Assembly (NCBI GenBank): GCA_032716605.1
Contig: CM064505.1
Coordinates: 49,765,865-49,829,864, forward strand
Reading direction: 5' to 3'
DNA: 64,000 nucleotides
From: Paralithodes platypus
Taxonomy: Eukaryota; Arthropoda; Malacostraca; Decapoda; Lithodidae
Of this stretch, positions 8,935 to 19,913 are shown one piece after another. The position numbers were made by a program, and so were the translations under genes. The notes under the pieces were generated by a model that saw only the letters and a list, made by a program, of their open reading frames with translations, made no database searches and was not told where the DNA came from. Numbering within the stretch: the first letter of the stretch is position 1; each line of letters opens with the position of its first letter.

Positions 8935-11900
8935 TTGTATTTCCTCCCCGGCGACCTTTTACAAAGATGTGGGGTTCGGAACAATTGGGGTTAACTTTTA
9001 AACTTTAAATCACCCGGCGGGTGCAACCTGGTAGGGTGGGATGACCGAATTTGCAAAATTCAGTTTAGTTGACCAGACAATTGAGGGATGCATTGTGTAT
9101 CGCCTCCTTCAACATACGGCAATTTAAGGCACAATTGGGGTTAACGTTTTTTAAACTAATATTCACACCCGGCGGGTGCTCCCTGGAAGGGTGGGAATAA
9201 CGAATTTACAATTCAGTTAGTTAACCAGACAATTGAGGGATACGTTTTGTATCGCCGCCTTCAACATACGGCGATCTAAAAAGATACTTCGGGAGAAGTT
9301 AGATCTCGTATATTTGTCAGGCTTCCCAGTTTTTGATATACGAGATAATTCGGGGGCCGGCGTCTTTTTTAGGGTTTTTTTTTCCAAAATTGAATCTTGA
9401 AACAAACACCACCGGAAAGACTTAATCAGTTATAAACGCCAGGCTGGTCTTTATATATTATGTCAGAGGGTATTCATAAATCTTTTGGACAAATTAAGAT
9501 ATTCGGAAATCTTTTACTTAGGAAACCCCACCGCGTAGCGAGCTGTAGTCGTTGAGTATTACGTCTCGTTACCCGGCGGGTTATTTAACACTTGTGTGCG
9601 AACATGTTTGGGTTAACCTTATGAGCATTAATTCCTGGAAATTTTCTTTTTTTTCCAGAGCTGGGTCCCGGCGGGTCTATGCAGAACCTGGAGTAAGTAT
9701 CCCACCAGTCTCTGTCATGGCTACCTTTGCCCCGGTTTTTGCTTTGTGCATTACGCCCTCCTGTTCAGGTATCCCTATTTTTGCGCACACCCTTTGTATA
9801 AAATGTGTTAAACTGTCTCGTTTGGTGTGGGTTACCTTTCCGGCGTTTTTTCTCGTTGCTCCGAGAACACCGTTTTTGTTTACCGAGTTTTAGTCAGGAT
9901 GGCTCAAAATAGGTAAGTTACCCGACGAGTTTGGTCGCTTGAGGGCTCATAAGAAACTGCGTTTTCTGTGGTCGTGCCTGGGATCAGGCTTCCTGTGTTA
10001 TTCATTGCTTTATGCATTACGCCCTCCTGTAATGTATAGTTTAGTGTGGGTTACCTTTCCGGCGTTTTTCTCGTTGCTCCGAGAACACCGTTTTTGTTTA
10101 CAGAGTTTTAGTCAGGATGACTAAAATAGGTAAGTTACCCCGACGAGTTTGGTCGCTTGAGGGCTCATCAGAAACTGCGTTTTCTAGGGTCGAGCCTGGG
10201 ATCAGGCTTCCTGGTTTATTCCCGTCGAGGGGGGCTCCACACAGTTTTCTAGGTGATCAGGCTGACACCTGTTGGACTTGGTTTTCTCTGCTTTTCAAAG
10301 CCATTGAAACAATGCTGTCTGTTTGTTTGGTCTTTACCTCCCGGCGACCTTTTTACAAAGAGGTCTGGGGCAGGTATAATTGGTTTGACATTGCATATAA
10401 AACCCGGCGGTTGTACCTTCGGGTGGTTATATTAACGGATTTGCGATTCGAGTTAATTTGCCAAACAATTGATTGATACACTAGGGTATCACGGCCTTCA
10501 AGACGGCGATCTATGAGGGCTTCTGGGAGAAGCCGGATTAGAGATTAAGATAGGCTTAGACTTTTTATGGGATAAAAAGATGCCTGAATCTTACTAGTGT
10601 CTCAAGTGTACTTGAAAGACTTCATCTTTAATAAAGATATGCTTCATCTTTATGAGGATTAAGAAGTTATTCTTAATTCTTTTGGACAGGTGAAAGATAT
10701 GCTGAAATCTTTAATAAGCCATTGAAACAATGCCGTTTGTTTGTTTAGTCTTTCCCTCCCGGCGACCTTTTTACAAAGAGGTCTGGGGCAGGTACAATTG
10801 GTTTGACATTGCATATAAAACCCGGCGGTTGTACCTTTGGGTGGTTCTATTGACTGATTTGCAATCCGCGATCTTTGTATTTCCTCCCCGGCGATCTTTT
10901 ACAAAGAAGTGGGGTTAGGAACATTTGGGGTTAACTTTTAAACTTTAAATCACCCGGCGGGTGCAACCTGGAAGGGTGGGATGCCCGAATTTGCAAAATT
11001 CAGTTTAGTTGACCAGACAATTGAGGGATGCATTGTGTATCGCCTCCTTCAACATACGGCGCTTTAGGGCACAATTGGGGTTAACGTTTTAAAAAAAAAC
11101 TAATATTCACACCCGGCGGGTGCTCCTTGGAGGGATGGGAATAACGAATTTACGATTCAGTTAGTTAACCAGACAATTGAGGGATACGTTTTGTATCGCC
11201 GCCTTCAACATACGGCGATCTAAAAAGATACTTCGGGAGAAGTTAGATCTCGTATATTTGTCAGGCTTCCCAGTTTTTGATCTACGAGATAATTCGGGGG
11301 CCGGCGTCTTTTTTAGTTTTTTTTTTCTCCAAAATTGAATCTTGAAACAAACACCACCGGAAAGACTTCATCAGTTATAAACGCCATGCTGGTCTTTATA
11401 TATTATGTCAGAGGGTATTCATAAATCTTTTGGACAAATTAAGATATTCTGAAATCTTTTACTTAGGAAACCCCACCGCGTAGCGAGCTGTCGTCGTTGA
11501 GTATTACGTCTCGTTACCCGGCGGGTTATTTAACACTTGTGTGCGAACATGTTGGGGTTAACCTTATGAGCATTAATTCCTGGAAATTTTCCTTTTTTCC
11601 AGAGCTGGGTCCCGGCGGGTCTATGCAGAACCTGGAGTACTTATCCCACCAGTCTCTGTCATGGCTACCTTTGCCCCGGTTTTTGCTTTATGCATTACGC
11701 CCTCCTGTTCAGGTATCCCTATTTTTGCGCACACCCTTTGTATGAAATGTGTTAAAATGTCTCGTTTGATGTAGGTTACCTTTCCGGCGTTTTTTCTCGT
11801 TGCTCCGAGAACACCGTTTTTGTTTACCGAGTTTTAGTCAGGATGGCTCAAAATAGGTAAGTTACCCCGACGAGTTTGGTCGCGTGAGGGCTCATAAGAA

Positions 11901-12340
11901 ACTGCGTTTTCTGTGGTCGAGCCTGGGATCAGGCTTCCTGTGTTATTCATTGCTTTATGCATTACGCCCTCCTGTAATGTATAGTTTAGTGTGGGTTACC
12001 TTTCCGGCGTTTTTCTCGTTGCTCCGAGAACACCGTTTTTGTTTACCGAGTTTTAGTCAGGATGGCTAAAATAGGTAAGTTACCCCGACGAGCTTGGTCG
12101 CTTGAGGGCTCATCAGAAACTGCGTTTTCTAGGGTCGAGCCTGGGATCAGGCTTCCTGAGTTATTCCCGTCGAGGGGGGCTCCACTCAGTTTTCTAGGTG
12201 ATCAGGCTGACACCTGTTGGCCTTGGTTTTCTCTGCTTTTCAAAGCCATTGAAACAATGCTGTCTGTTTGTTTGGTCTTTACCTCCCGGCGACCTTGTTA
12301 CAAAGAGGTCTGGGGCAGGTGTAATTGGTTTGACATTAAT

Positions 12341-12374
<34 letters not shown>

Positions 12375-12837
12375 TTTATTCAGTTAGCAATTTACAGAGT
12401 TGGTACCACATAGTATGTTATAAATATGACATGTACCAGCCTTGCATAATTCCAACTAAGGATAGCCCAATAAGGCCGTTAGGCGTATTTCCATTGGGGT
12501 CCTTGTATATAAAACCCGGCGGTTGTACCTTCGGGTGGTTATGTTAACGGATTTGCGATTCGAGATAATTTGCCAAACAATTGATTGATACAATAGGGTA
12601 TCACGGCCTTCAAGACGGCGATCTATGAGGGCTTCTGGGTGACGCCAGATTAGAGATTAAGATAGGCTTAGACTTTTTATGGGATAAAAAGATGCCTGAA
12701 TCTTACTAGTGTTTCAAGTGTAAAGGGTTACTTGAAAGACTTCATCTTTAATAAAGATATGCTTTATCTTTATGAGGATTAAGAAGTTATGCTTAATTCT
12801 TTTGGACAGATAAAAGATATGCTGAAATCTTTAATAG
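8935..12837 (+). repeat. DIRS A leader: ~1.94-kb tandem duplication with nested ~0.42-kb duplication
   Basis: Blocks at 8941, 9552, 9939 and 10117 recur at 10881, 11497, 11884 and 12062 (offset 1940-1945 bp, high identity). Inside, a unit starting GCCATTGAAACAATGC begins at 10300, 10719, 12247 and 12838, giving a second period of about 420 bp; the last copy extends to about 13260. Each large unit carries CACCCGGCGGGTG palindromes (9011, 9166) and ATCGCCG...CGGCGAT hairpins (9251-9275). Each also contains the start of Gag (ATG at 9718 and its duplicate near 11660, encoding FALCITPSCSGIPIFAH) preceded by a polypyrimidine tract and CAG. Confidence 0.85.
12338..12503 (-). mobile_element. 3' end of a LINE with (ATT)n tail, inside the second leader copy
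   Basis: Compared with the first leader copy, where GACATT is followed directly by GCATATAAAAC (near 10386), the second copy has about 165 extra bases. They begin with an (AAT)n run and on the minus strand read as a short coding remnant (DPNGNTPNGLIGL) followed by an untranslated tail and (ATT)n. That is typical of a severely 5'-truncated LINE 3' end. Because the first copy lacks it, it inserted after the tandem duplication. Confidence 0.65.
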
Positions 12838-13260
12838 GCCATTGAAACAATGCCGTTTGTTTGTTTAGTCTTTCCCTCCCGGCGACCTTTTTGCTAAGAG
12901 GTCTGGGGCAGGTACAATTGGTTTGACATTGCATATAAAACCCGGCGGTTGTACCTTTGGGTGGTTATATTAACTGATTTGCAATTCGCGATAATTTGCC
13001 AAACAATTGATTGATACAATAGGGTATCACGGCCTTCAAGACGGCGATCTATGAGGGCTTCTGGGTGACGCCAGATTAGAGATTAAGATAGGCTTAGACT
13101 TTTTATGGGATAAAAAGATGCCGGAATCTTACTAGTGTTTCAAGTGTAAAGGGATACTTGAAAGACTTCATCTTTAATAAAGATATGCTTCACCTTTATG
13201 AGGATTCAGAAGATATGCTTAAATCTTCTGGACAGGTAAAGATATGCTGAAATCTTTAAT

Positions 13261-13893
13261 GTGATACTAAAGGACAACGAAAAGTAGTGGTGGAGTGCTA
13301 CGGTTCGTTGACCGGCGGTTTTAAGGCACATTTTTTGTACCGTTTTTTGGGTGTAACCCTATGAGATTTAATCCCCGGAAAATTCTCTTTCCAGGGCGGA
13401 TTACCGGTGTTGCACCAGGTGACCAGGTAGTTCCCAGGGGCGGGGTAGTTTTCCCCCAGTCTCTGTCGTGTCGGCACTTGTACCTCTCATTGCTGTATGT
13501 TCAACGCCGTTAAGCTCAGGTAGCCCTATCTTATTTTTATTTGTTAATGAAATAATTTAATAGCTGAATCATAATAAACATATATATTTTCTATGATTAT
13601 ATTATGATAATATTGTGTTTATTTATAGTAATTTATTTTAATACAATTAAATATAAATTAAATTAATTAGTATACTTTATGATTTTGCTCACCAGCTCTG
13701 CTTTCCATGTGTTAATGAGCTATGGGAGCTTTTAATTATCATAAACCTTTACGGGACTCGGACGAGGGCTCCCCGTTCAGGGAGTATACCGAGCTCGCAA
13801 GCGAGGGGCAGCCACAGCCAAGGTGTATGGCGATACTCACAGTCGTACCTCACCCGCCGGACGATAACGCCGGCGGGCGGACCTGATGCTCTG
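13261..13893 (+). other. DIRS A junction region: leader end, AT-rich patch, methyltransferase remnant
   Basis: To about 13540 this resembles the last leader module, with ATTCTCTTTCCAGGG like the conserved 3' splice-site-like block. 13540-13740 is very AT-rich and has no counterpart in copies B or C. From about 13840 the sequence matches the end of the RT-RNase H-methyltransferase frame of copy C near 49225 (the TCACCCGCCGG region). The deletion that removed Gag and RT therefore lies within 13520-13840. Confidence 0.6.
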
Positions 13894-15028
13894 ATGACGG
13901 ACGAGAACAGGTTGAGTTCCATTTATCTCTTTTCCGCCGCCAGACGCGTCTCTAATGTGCCACGTAGTCAACAAACTACAGGATTGGCGAGGCGTAGTCT
14001 CGCTAATCGCGCCCCTGTGGCCGGCGCAGTGTGGTACCAGCATTTGAACACGTGGTGCCCGCACCCAGTGTCCCTCCTGGTCGGGTTGTTCCACTTAGAA
14101 CACAATTGGCAACCAAGAAACCTCGCAGACTTGTTCATTTTGGACATTCAGGAGGCCAAGTGGCTAGCACCTTATGGTAGCGACGTGACCAAGATATTCA
14201 CGAATCAATATACCCAGTCTACAAAGCGACAGTTTCAATCGCATTGGAAAGCTTTTACGTCTCGGATTCTTAGAACACAACAAACTGTGCCCTCGGTGGC
14301 GTTGGTTGTTTATTATTTAATTTATCTGTTCATGCAGCAACATTTATCTGAAAGTTATTTATGTGGGCAGGTTTTAAACTCCGCCCACCTCCCCGTCAGC
14401 TCAGGCCTACATGGTCTCTGGACAAAGCATCGTCGTTATTCTCGTTCCCGTATGTACCAAAGACTGCAGATTTTACAAAAGGGCAGTATTCCTTATGGCT
14501 TTGGCTACCGGGAACAGAGTATCTGAGCTGGCGGCGATGAGCAACGCACCTAATTGCCTCAGGTTTGATAGGCTTCATGAGTGTATTCACATTGCACCTT
14601 CCCCAGGATTCATAGCCGAGATTGAGCACAGTGAACACGTGTTTTCAGAGTTCACGGTGCCGGCGTTAAACAGGGGAAAGGTGCACCATCTTTTTTGCCC
14701 AGTGCAAGCTCTAACCAAATATTTAAGAGTGGCACCTCTAAATCACGAGGGTGCTTTATGGGTCGCAAGTCCGGGTGAACGATTGATGGTGCGTACACTG
14801 GCTTCTCTCTTGGTCGAGGACTTTAAAGAGAAGCATCCCGGCGTTGTGGGTAAGACCCACGATTTACGCAAGGGGACAGCCTCTTTACGTTTCCTTAATA
14901 ATCTTTCAGTGAAAGTTATTACGTCCACACAGTTGTGGGCCTCTAATCAGGAGTTTTTGCCTCGATACCTTTCAGTAGCTCTGGACAACCCTTCCTTGCC
15001 ATGTATAGCTTTACGGCAGAGGGTCTAG
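13894..15028 (+). pseudogene. DIRS A tyrosine recombinase, decayed
   Basis: Homologous to the recombinase of copy C from the SSIYLF region to the C-terminal CIALRQRV. The N-terminal part lies in one frame (to 14526) and the catalytic part in another (14411-15028); about 150 bp between SESYLCGQ and VLNSAHLPV have been lost relative to copy C. The catalytic arginine block TGNRVSELAAM and the RYLSVALD tyrosine are kept, but the normally invariant HDLRKWAAS reads HDLRKGTAS. With the deletion and frameshift it cannot make a normal integrase. Confidence 0.8.
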
Positions 15029-15060
15029 GTGGCCCTTTTAGTCACGTTTTGTTTAATTTC

Positions 15061-15140
15061 AAGAAAAAGGGGGGGGAGGGTGCAGTCAGTGTGACATAGG
15101 ACACCCTAGACCCCTCCGGAGTATGTGTTCGGAACATACG
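15061..15140 (+). other. DIRS 3' module: G-run plus CTAGACCC...CCGGA
   Basis: About 40 bases after the recombinase stop, a G-tract is followed by ACACCCTAGACCCCTCCGGAGTATG. The same arrangement follows the recombinase in copy C (50523-50588) and copy B (18720-18770, minus), and stands alone at 55880-55925. It is probably part of the 3' untranslated region. Confidence 0.7.
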
Positions 15141-15718
15141 AGCTGTGATACTGGTTGTAGGCATTGTATTATAACATTTCTCTGTAGTATTCATTGCAGG
15201 AAATTGTGCTAAAAGCCAATAGTAGTGTTACGACAATTCTTGTTGTAAGTAGCTTTGGCTGTGAAGCAATAGATTTTGAGAAATCTCGGTAGTGGCAACT
15301 ACGACTTTTACTTTTGCAGCAATTACTTCTGCATAAGTACACGAGTTCAGTACTTCTACGAATGTACAAAAAATAATTTATGTTTGGTTATATTTTTAGG
15401 AATATATCCACTAGTTAATGGGGTTTATATGTACACATGTAAACTTATAAGTTTTTAGTTTTCACCACTTACTTTAAGTGGGGTGCCTTCTTAACTAGCA
15501 GATCTGTGCACAGAGTCTCAGAGTTAACCCTTTTTCAAGCAGGCTTCTTTGAAGCACGCTCCTGCTTGTACCCCTTTTTGAAGATTTAGGCTGTATAAAG
15601 TTTATGCACCCGAATATCTCTTTTTTTACAAAAGTAAGAATACTATGTGGTTGTTTGATTATCTGCTTTTCTAGAGTTATGATATGATTACGAATGTCCC
15701 CCTCCAGTCTTAGAAATC

Positions 15719-15826
15719 AGGCATGTTCGTCAATGATGGAGGGGCCACTAATAAATTATAGGTTTGACTCCTGTAAGGAGATAAAGAAAACCTAATATTT
15801 AGTAGTGGCCCCGTAATCATTGACGA
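15719..15826 (+). repeat. DIRS A internal complementary region (ICR)
   Basis: The first part (to ...CCACTAATAA at 15752) is the reverse complement of the left terminus of copy C. The second (from ATTATAGG) matches the reverse complement of the right terminus. This fused copy of both ends is the hallmark of DIRS elements and is thought to template completion of the ends on a circular intermediate. Confidence 0.8.
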
Positions 15827-15864
15827 CTGGTACTGTATTAGTCCTGTGGTTCCAGAGGAAAAGA

Positions 15865-16185
15865 AGCCAGAATAGCTGGTGTTCACACTTGAAGCTGTGT
15901 GCAGTGATCGGAGACGACCAGGTCGGGTTCCCCCCTTCAGGAAGAGGACTAGCTTGTACAACCCACTTTGGGCCCCACCTTCCTGGCCTTCGATGCTGTG
16001 CCTAGACCAAGTAAATAAGGATTCCTGTCTTGTTCCTTTCAAGGGATTATAAGGATAGTGCAGTACTTAGAGACAACCAGGTCGGGTTCCCCCCTTCAGG
16101 AAGAGGACTAGATTGTGCAACCCACTTTGGGCCCCACCTTCACTGGCCTCTATTTACTGTATTAGTCTTGTGGTTCCAGAGGAGT
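15865..16185. repeat. Repeat unit R, copy 2 (uninterrupted)
   Basis: This is the full-length unit, with two copies of the ~66-bp core at 15911-15976 and 16069-16135. It reads ACCAAGTAAATAAGG at 16008-16022, the empty Harbinger site, and TTTACTGTATTAGTC at 16159-16173, the empty DIRS A site. R copy 1 and copy 2 were adjacent before DIRS A inserted. Confidence 0.85.
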
Positions 16186-17759
16186 TGCAAGGGAGTAATT
16201 TAATTGTCCCAAACCTTAGACTAACCATAGTGTCACTGGATAGACTGCTTGCAACTCTATACAGACCATTATGCTAGTCGCCATAACCCCCCCACCACAC
16301 CCTGTAGCAGAACTCCGGCATACTCTTAGTAAGTCCCTGCTCACGTGGAGTGCAAGAGGAACCCGGGTGTCTCCCGTGGTAGGCACAGAGGAGCAAGGAG
16401 CTGTAAGGACGTAGGAGTGCAGCCTAATCCCGGACCAACATCCGGAAGTACCACGCCCCAGCCGCCCTCCTGGACCACTGGATTCTCCCTCGATCTACGG
16501 CACCTCTTCACTCCAGCTCTCCTTTAAGTGCCTTATTACGGTTTATGGGTATAGAGTTGTCTCAGGGTAGTGGTTGAAGTTATCTCACTAAATAACATCT
16601 TGCGAGAGGGCTTTCCTCTCTCTACGTAAATTGACGTTAATCTGCCCACTTGCCGGGACACATTAGACATAACTATCAGGGATCCTTATATCAGCACATT
16701 CCCGGGTTATTGGTCTCCCATAGCCCGTCAGAGGGGGCACGCCTATATAAGACCCACAGCATATGACATACACACATATTTACACGTAACCTTGTTCCCT
16801 TGTATAACTTCTAGCCTCATTCACTTAACATTCTGTCAGGTTCATAACTCGAATAGATCTCACTCTATCTCAGCTCCCGACGATTGTTGTATCAGCCTTC
16901 CGCATCTTGCTAGTTGCCCACACAAGTAGTTTTAGAATAAATAATCTTGCCAGGTGAGATCTAGCACACCTGTAGAATTCAGTTCATTTGTGAGCCTTTC
17001 AGAGCCCACCTTATTGTTGATGACCACTTGGTCATTGTTGCTTTAGAGTCAGTTAACGTCACTATTGCCGGGGACATCATAGTATGATCCAGACGACATC
17101 TGCCATTACTGCACTCTTGTTACCTTGCTGAGATCTTGCTTGAGATCTAGTTGAGTGGGAGGTAAGCCTCCACTATTTTGGATACTCTATAATTGTATCC
17201 GAGGAGTTATTGTTAAATTGAGTCCGGACCCATTGTTCGACTCTTGCCTTATAATTGCTAATCATATTATTATTTGTATGCTCTATTTACCATTGTTGCC
17301 ACTATGATGATCTCAGTGTTCCAGAATTAAATATATTGCTCCTCCATGAACCAGGTGTAAAGTGAATAAAACCCATGTTAACTTGTCGCCTGTGTACTTA
17401 TTCTCCTGCCGTGTTGTCTCTTTATTAAAGTTAAAGGTATACTTCTCCAGTTAGAGAGTTAATCATTGCACTCAGAATATCTCGCGTTCCAATTTGGACC
17501 GGGCATAACAGTTAATGTCAACAATAATCAAGTGTCATCATAGCGTTTCATCAAACTATATTTCTAAGTATATATGTTGAAGAGAGGCAGATAATCAAAA
17601 GTTGATGAAGCTGAGTTCGAATTTATTTGAAACTTAAGACAACATAATTAATAGTAATCGGATGAATACTTATACAGTACAGTAGTATGTTTAAGTGCAC
17701 TGGGAAAATTAATACAGTAGACAATGAAAAGGCTTGAGAATTGCATAATTACAAACAAA
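16186..17759 (+). other. Unassigned region with TATA box and poly(A) signals, possibly LTR-like
   Basis: There is no credible coding frame. A TATA box (TATATAA, 16744-16750) and AATAAA signals (such as GTGAATAAAACCC near 17365) lie about 620 bases apart. Near 17500 GGACCGGGCATAACA resembles the 3' end of many Ty3/gypsy LTRs. A short inverted repeat GAGTTGCAAG/CTTGCAACTC flanks 16193-16258. It could be a solo or 5' LTR, possibly of the old gypsy that resumes at 25661, but I found no second copy in the window. Confidence 0.35.
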
Positions 17760-18114
17760 ATTATAGGTTTGAGTCCCGGAGGGAAGAAGGAAAACCTAAT
17801 ATTTAGTAGTGGCCCCGAAATCATTGACGATATGCCTATTAGTATAATAGTCCTCTTGCAAGTACCCGCGGTCAGCATATTTGAAAACCCCGCCGCAGGG
17901 AGAAAGAGTCCTACATCATAACTTCATAAGTGTAACGCTAATTCTCTTATGGAATCGTCTTTATGATTGGGTACTCACTACGAAAACACTTCGTAAAAAA
18001 TAAGAAATAAAAATGAACTTAATAATTGTCATAATTAGGCTTTCCATCACGTGGATGTCTTATGTGGATTCTAGCCCAGACGCTGCTCATCGAGCCGCCA
18101 TTCATTCTTCAATG
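17760..18114. repeat. DIRS B terminal repeat (3' end)
   Basis: The inverted partner of 25365-25660; both contain TATGCCTATTAGTATAATAG and the CACTACGAA...TTCGTA hairpin. It differs in sequence from the A/C terminal repeat, so B belongs to a related but distinct subfamily. Confidence 0.8.
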
Positions 18115-18179
18115 CCATATCAAGACTAAACTTAAGACATCACACGAATGGGAAGGGGATGGAAGGGAGGGCCCTACAT

Positions 18180-18295
18180 CGTCAATGATTTCGGGGCCAC
18201 TACTAAATATTAGGTTTTCATTCTTCCCTCCGGGACTCAAAGCTATAATATATTAGTGGCCCCTCCATCATTGACGATATGCCTGATATCTCAAG
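18180..18295. repeat. DIRS B internal complementary region
   Basis: The 3'-terminus sequence (TCGGGGCCACTACTAAATATT...CTATAAT) is joined to the 5'-terminus sequence (ATTAGTGGCCCCTCCATCATTG), as in copies A and C. The region from 18296 to 18802 is the AT-rich 3' tail with no gene and contains the inverted CCGGCGGAGGGTCTAG plus C-run module. Confidence 0.8.
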
Positions 18296-18802
18296 ACTGG
18301 AGGGGGACATTCGTGGCAATATCAAACCACTAACAAATACCTATAGGTAGAGAAAAAGAATCATATAACAAATCAAGTGTTTATTGCTTACATACAATAA
18401 AATATAAAAAATATAAAATGGGAAAGAAAGCAGTGCATTACTTCAAAGAAAGTCTGCTTACAATGACCATTCAGGTACATTAAAGAGAATATAACATTGA
18501 GATTCACTAGGCTCAAGGCGCATAAATGATATGAATATGTTATATGTCCTTAAAATACTTTGTACATAGTAAAACGTTTGTACATTTTCATTTACTAACT
18601 CTAGATATACTCTGATAGTTATCTTATATATAAAACAAAAATAAAATTTCTTGAGCTGTATCCTAGAACCAGCTTGACTTCTCAAGTATCACAGCTTGTG
18701 ATCTTATCACATAGTCCGGCGGAGGGTCTAGATGTCTAAGCTCTCCAGTACCCACCCCCCCCCCTTTCTTTTCACATAAATTAAGAATAGCACATAGACT
18801 TA

Positions 18803-19913
18803 CTAGACCCGCTGATGCAAGGCCACACAGGTCATTTTTGGCTTATCTAGGGCCACAGACAGGTAACGCATTAAGAAAGTATGGTTGGAAGCCCACAATT
18901 TGGTATTAGCAATATCGTCTATTGAATAGTTGTGTAAAAACCGCAAAGAGACTGCCCACTTTCTGATGTCATGAGCTCGGCCCACTATTCCAGGGTTACT
19001 TTCCCTAATTACATCCACGAGTAGGGAAGCCAGAGTTCTCCTCGTGATGCGCGTACCTGTGTTATTGACCCATAGGGCTCCCTGTTGTTGAGGCTGTGTC
19101 ACCCTCAAAAACTTGATTAGAGCCTGCACCGGGCATAAATTATGATGTGTATGTCCTCTTTTGAGAGCCGGGATTGTAAATTCCGAGAACACATGCTCGC
19201 TATGCTCATTCTATGCCATGAATGTGGGAGATAGTGCAATTTGCAAATGTTCATTTAATCTACCAAACCTGAGGCAATTAGGTTCGTTGCTCATCGCCGC
19301 CAGCTCTGACACCCTGTTTCCTGTGGCCAAGGCCATAAGGAACACAGCCTTCTTTAATAATGAGTCAAAATTCGGCACAAGACTATACTTGCGCGAATGA
19401 AGCAAGGATAAGGCCTTATCCAGTGACCAGGTAGGCATGAGCTGACACCCCGTCAGTTTGAAACTGAAGTTTGAAACACGACCTCATTAACCCTTTCTCC
19501 TCCACCTGTGGCATGGATAGACCAGTGAGGTCATAAAAGGGAGTTCTAATGGCAGACAGATGATTTTTTAGTGTATCTACAGAAAAGCGCTGCTTGTCGA
19601 ACAAATAATTCAAGTACTTAAAAACCAGGGCTACTGATTTGTCTGTTTGCGCCGTTTCCACTATCCAGGTTGTGAAAGTTTTCCAATGTGACTGGTACTT
19701 CCTCCTGGTAGACAGAGTATACTGATTAAGTAATTTATTTGTGACACTTTCCACATACAGAGTTAACCATTTAGCCTTCTGGATGTCCAAAAGGAAAAAG
19801 TCAGCGAGGTCTCTAGGTTGCCAATTGTCTCCAAGTGGAAGTACGAGACCGGGAGCGACACCGGGTTCTCGCACCACGTTTTCAACTGGTGGTACCACGT
19901 CTGAGCCGGCCAT
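18803..19913 (-). pseudogene. DIRS B tyrosine recombinase, two breaks
   Basis: Three frames together cover the enzyme: 19913-19416 (N-terminal DNA-binding part with YTLSTRRKYQSHWKTFTTWI), 19438-19211 (the arginine block TGNRVSELAAM) and 19192-18803 (HDIRKWAVS and RYLSVALD). The R..H-x-x-R..Y catalytic residues are present. The breaks near 19440 and 19200 are frameshifts relative to copy C. The enzyme integrates the circular DNA product without target duplication. Confidence 0.85.

Larger units (their letters stand above)
7569..15830 (+). mobile_element. DIRS-type retrotransposon copy A, internally deleted and 3'-truncated
   Basis: The 5' terminus (ATTATAGGTTTGACTCC) and the ~350-bp terminal repeat match copy C. 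The element continues through a long leader duplicated in tandem, several copies of the Gag N-terminus, an AT-rich patch (13520-13740), a remnant of the methyltransferase region and a decayed tyrosine recombinase. It ends just after the internal complementary region, and the right terminal repeat found in copies B and C is absent. Most of Gag and the whole RT/RNase H are missing. A 10-bp direct repeat TACTGTATTA (7563-7572 and 15831-15840) flanks it, whereas the empty-site copy at 16161 has one. Confidence 0.85.
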
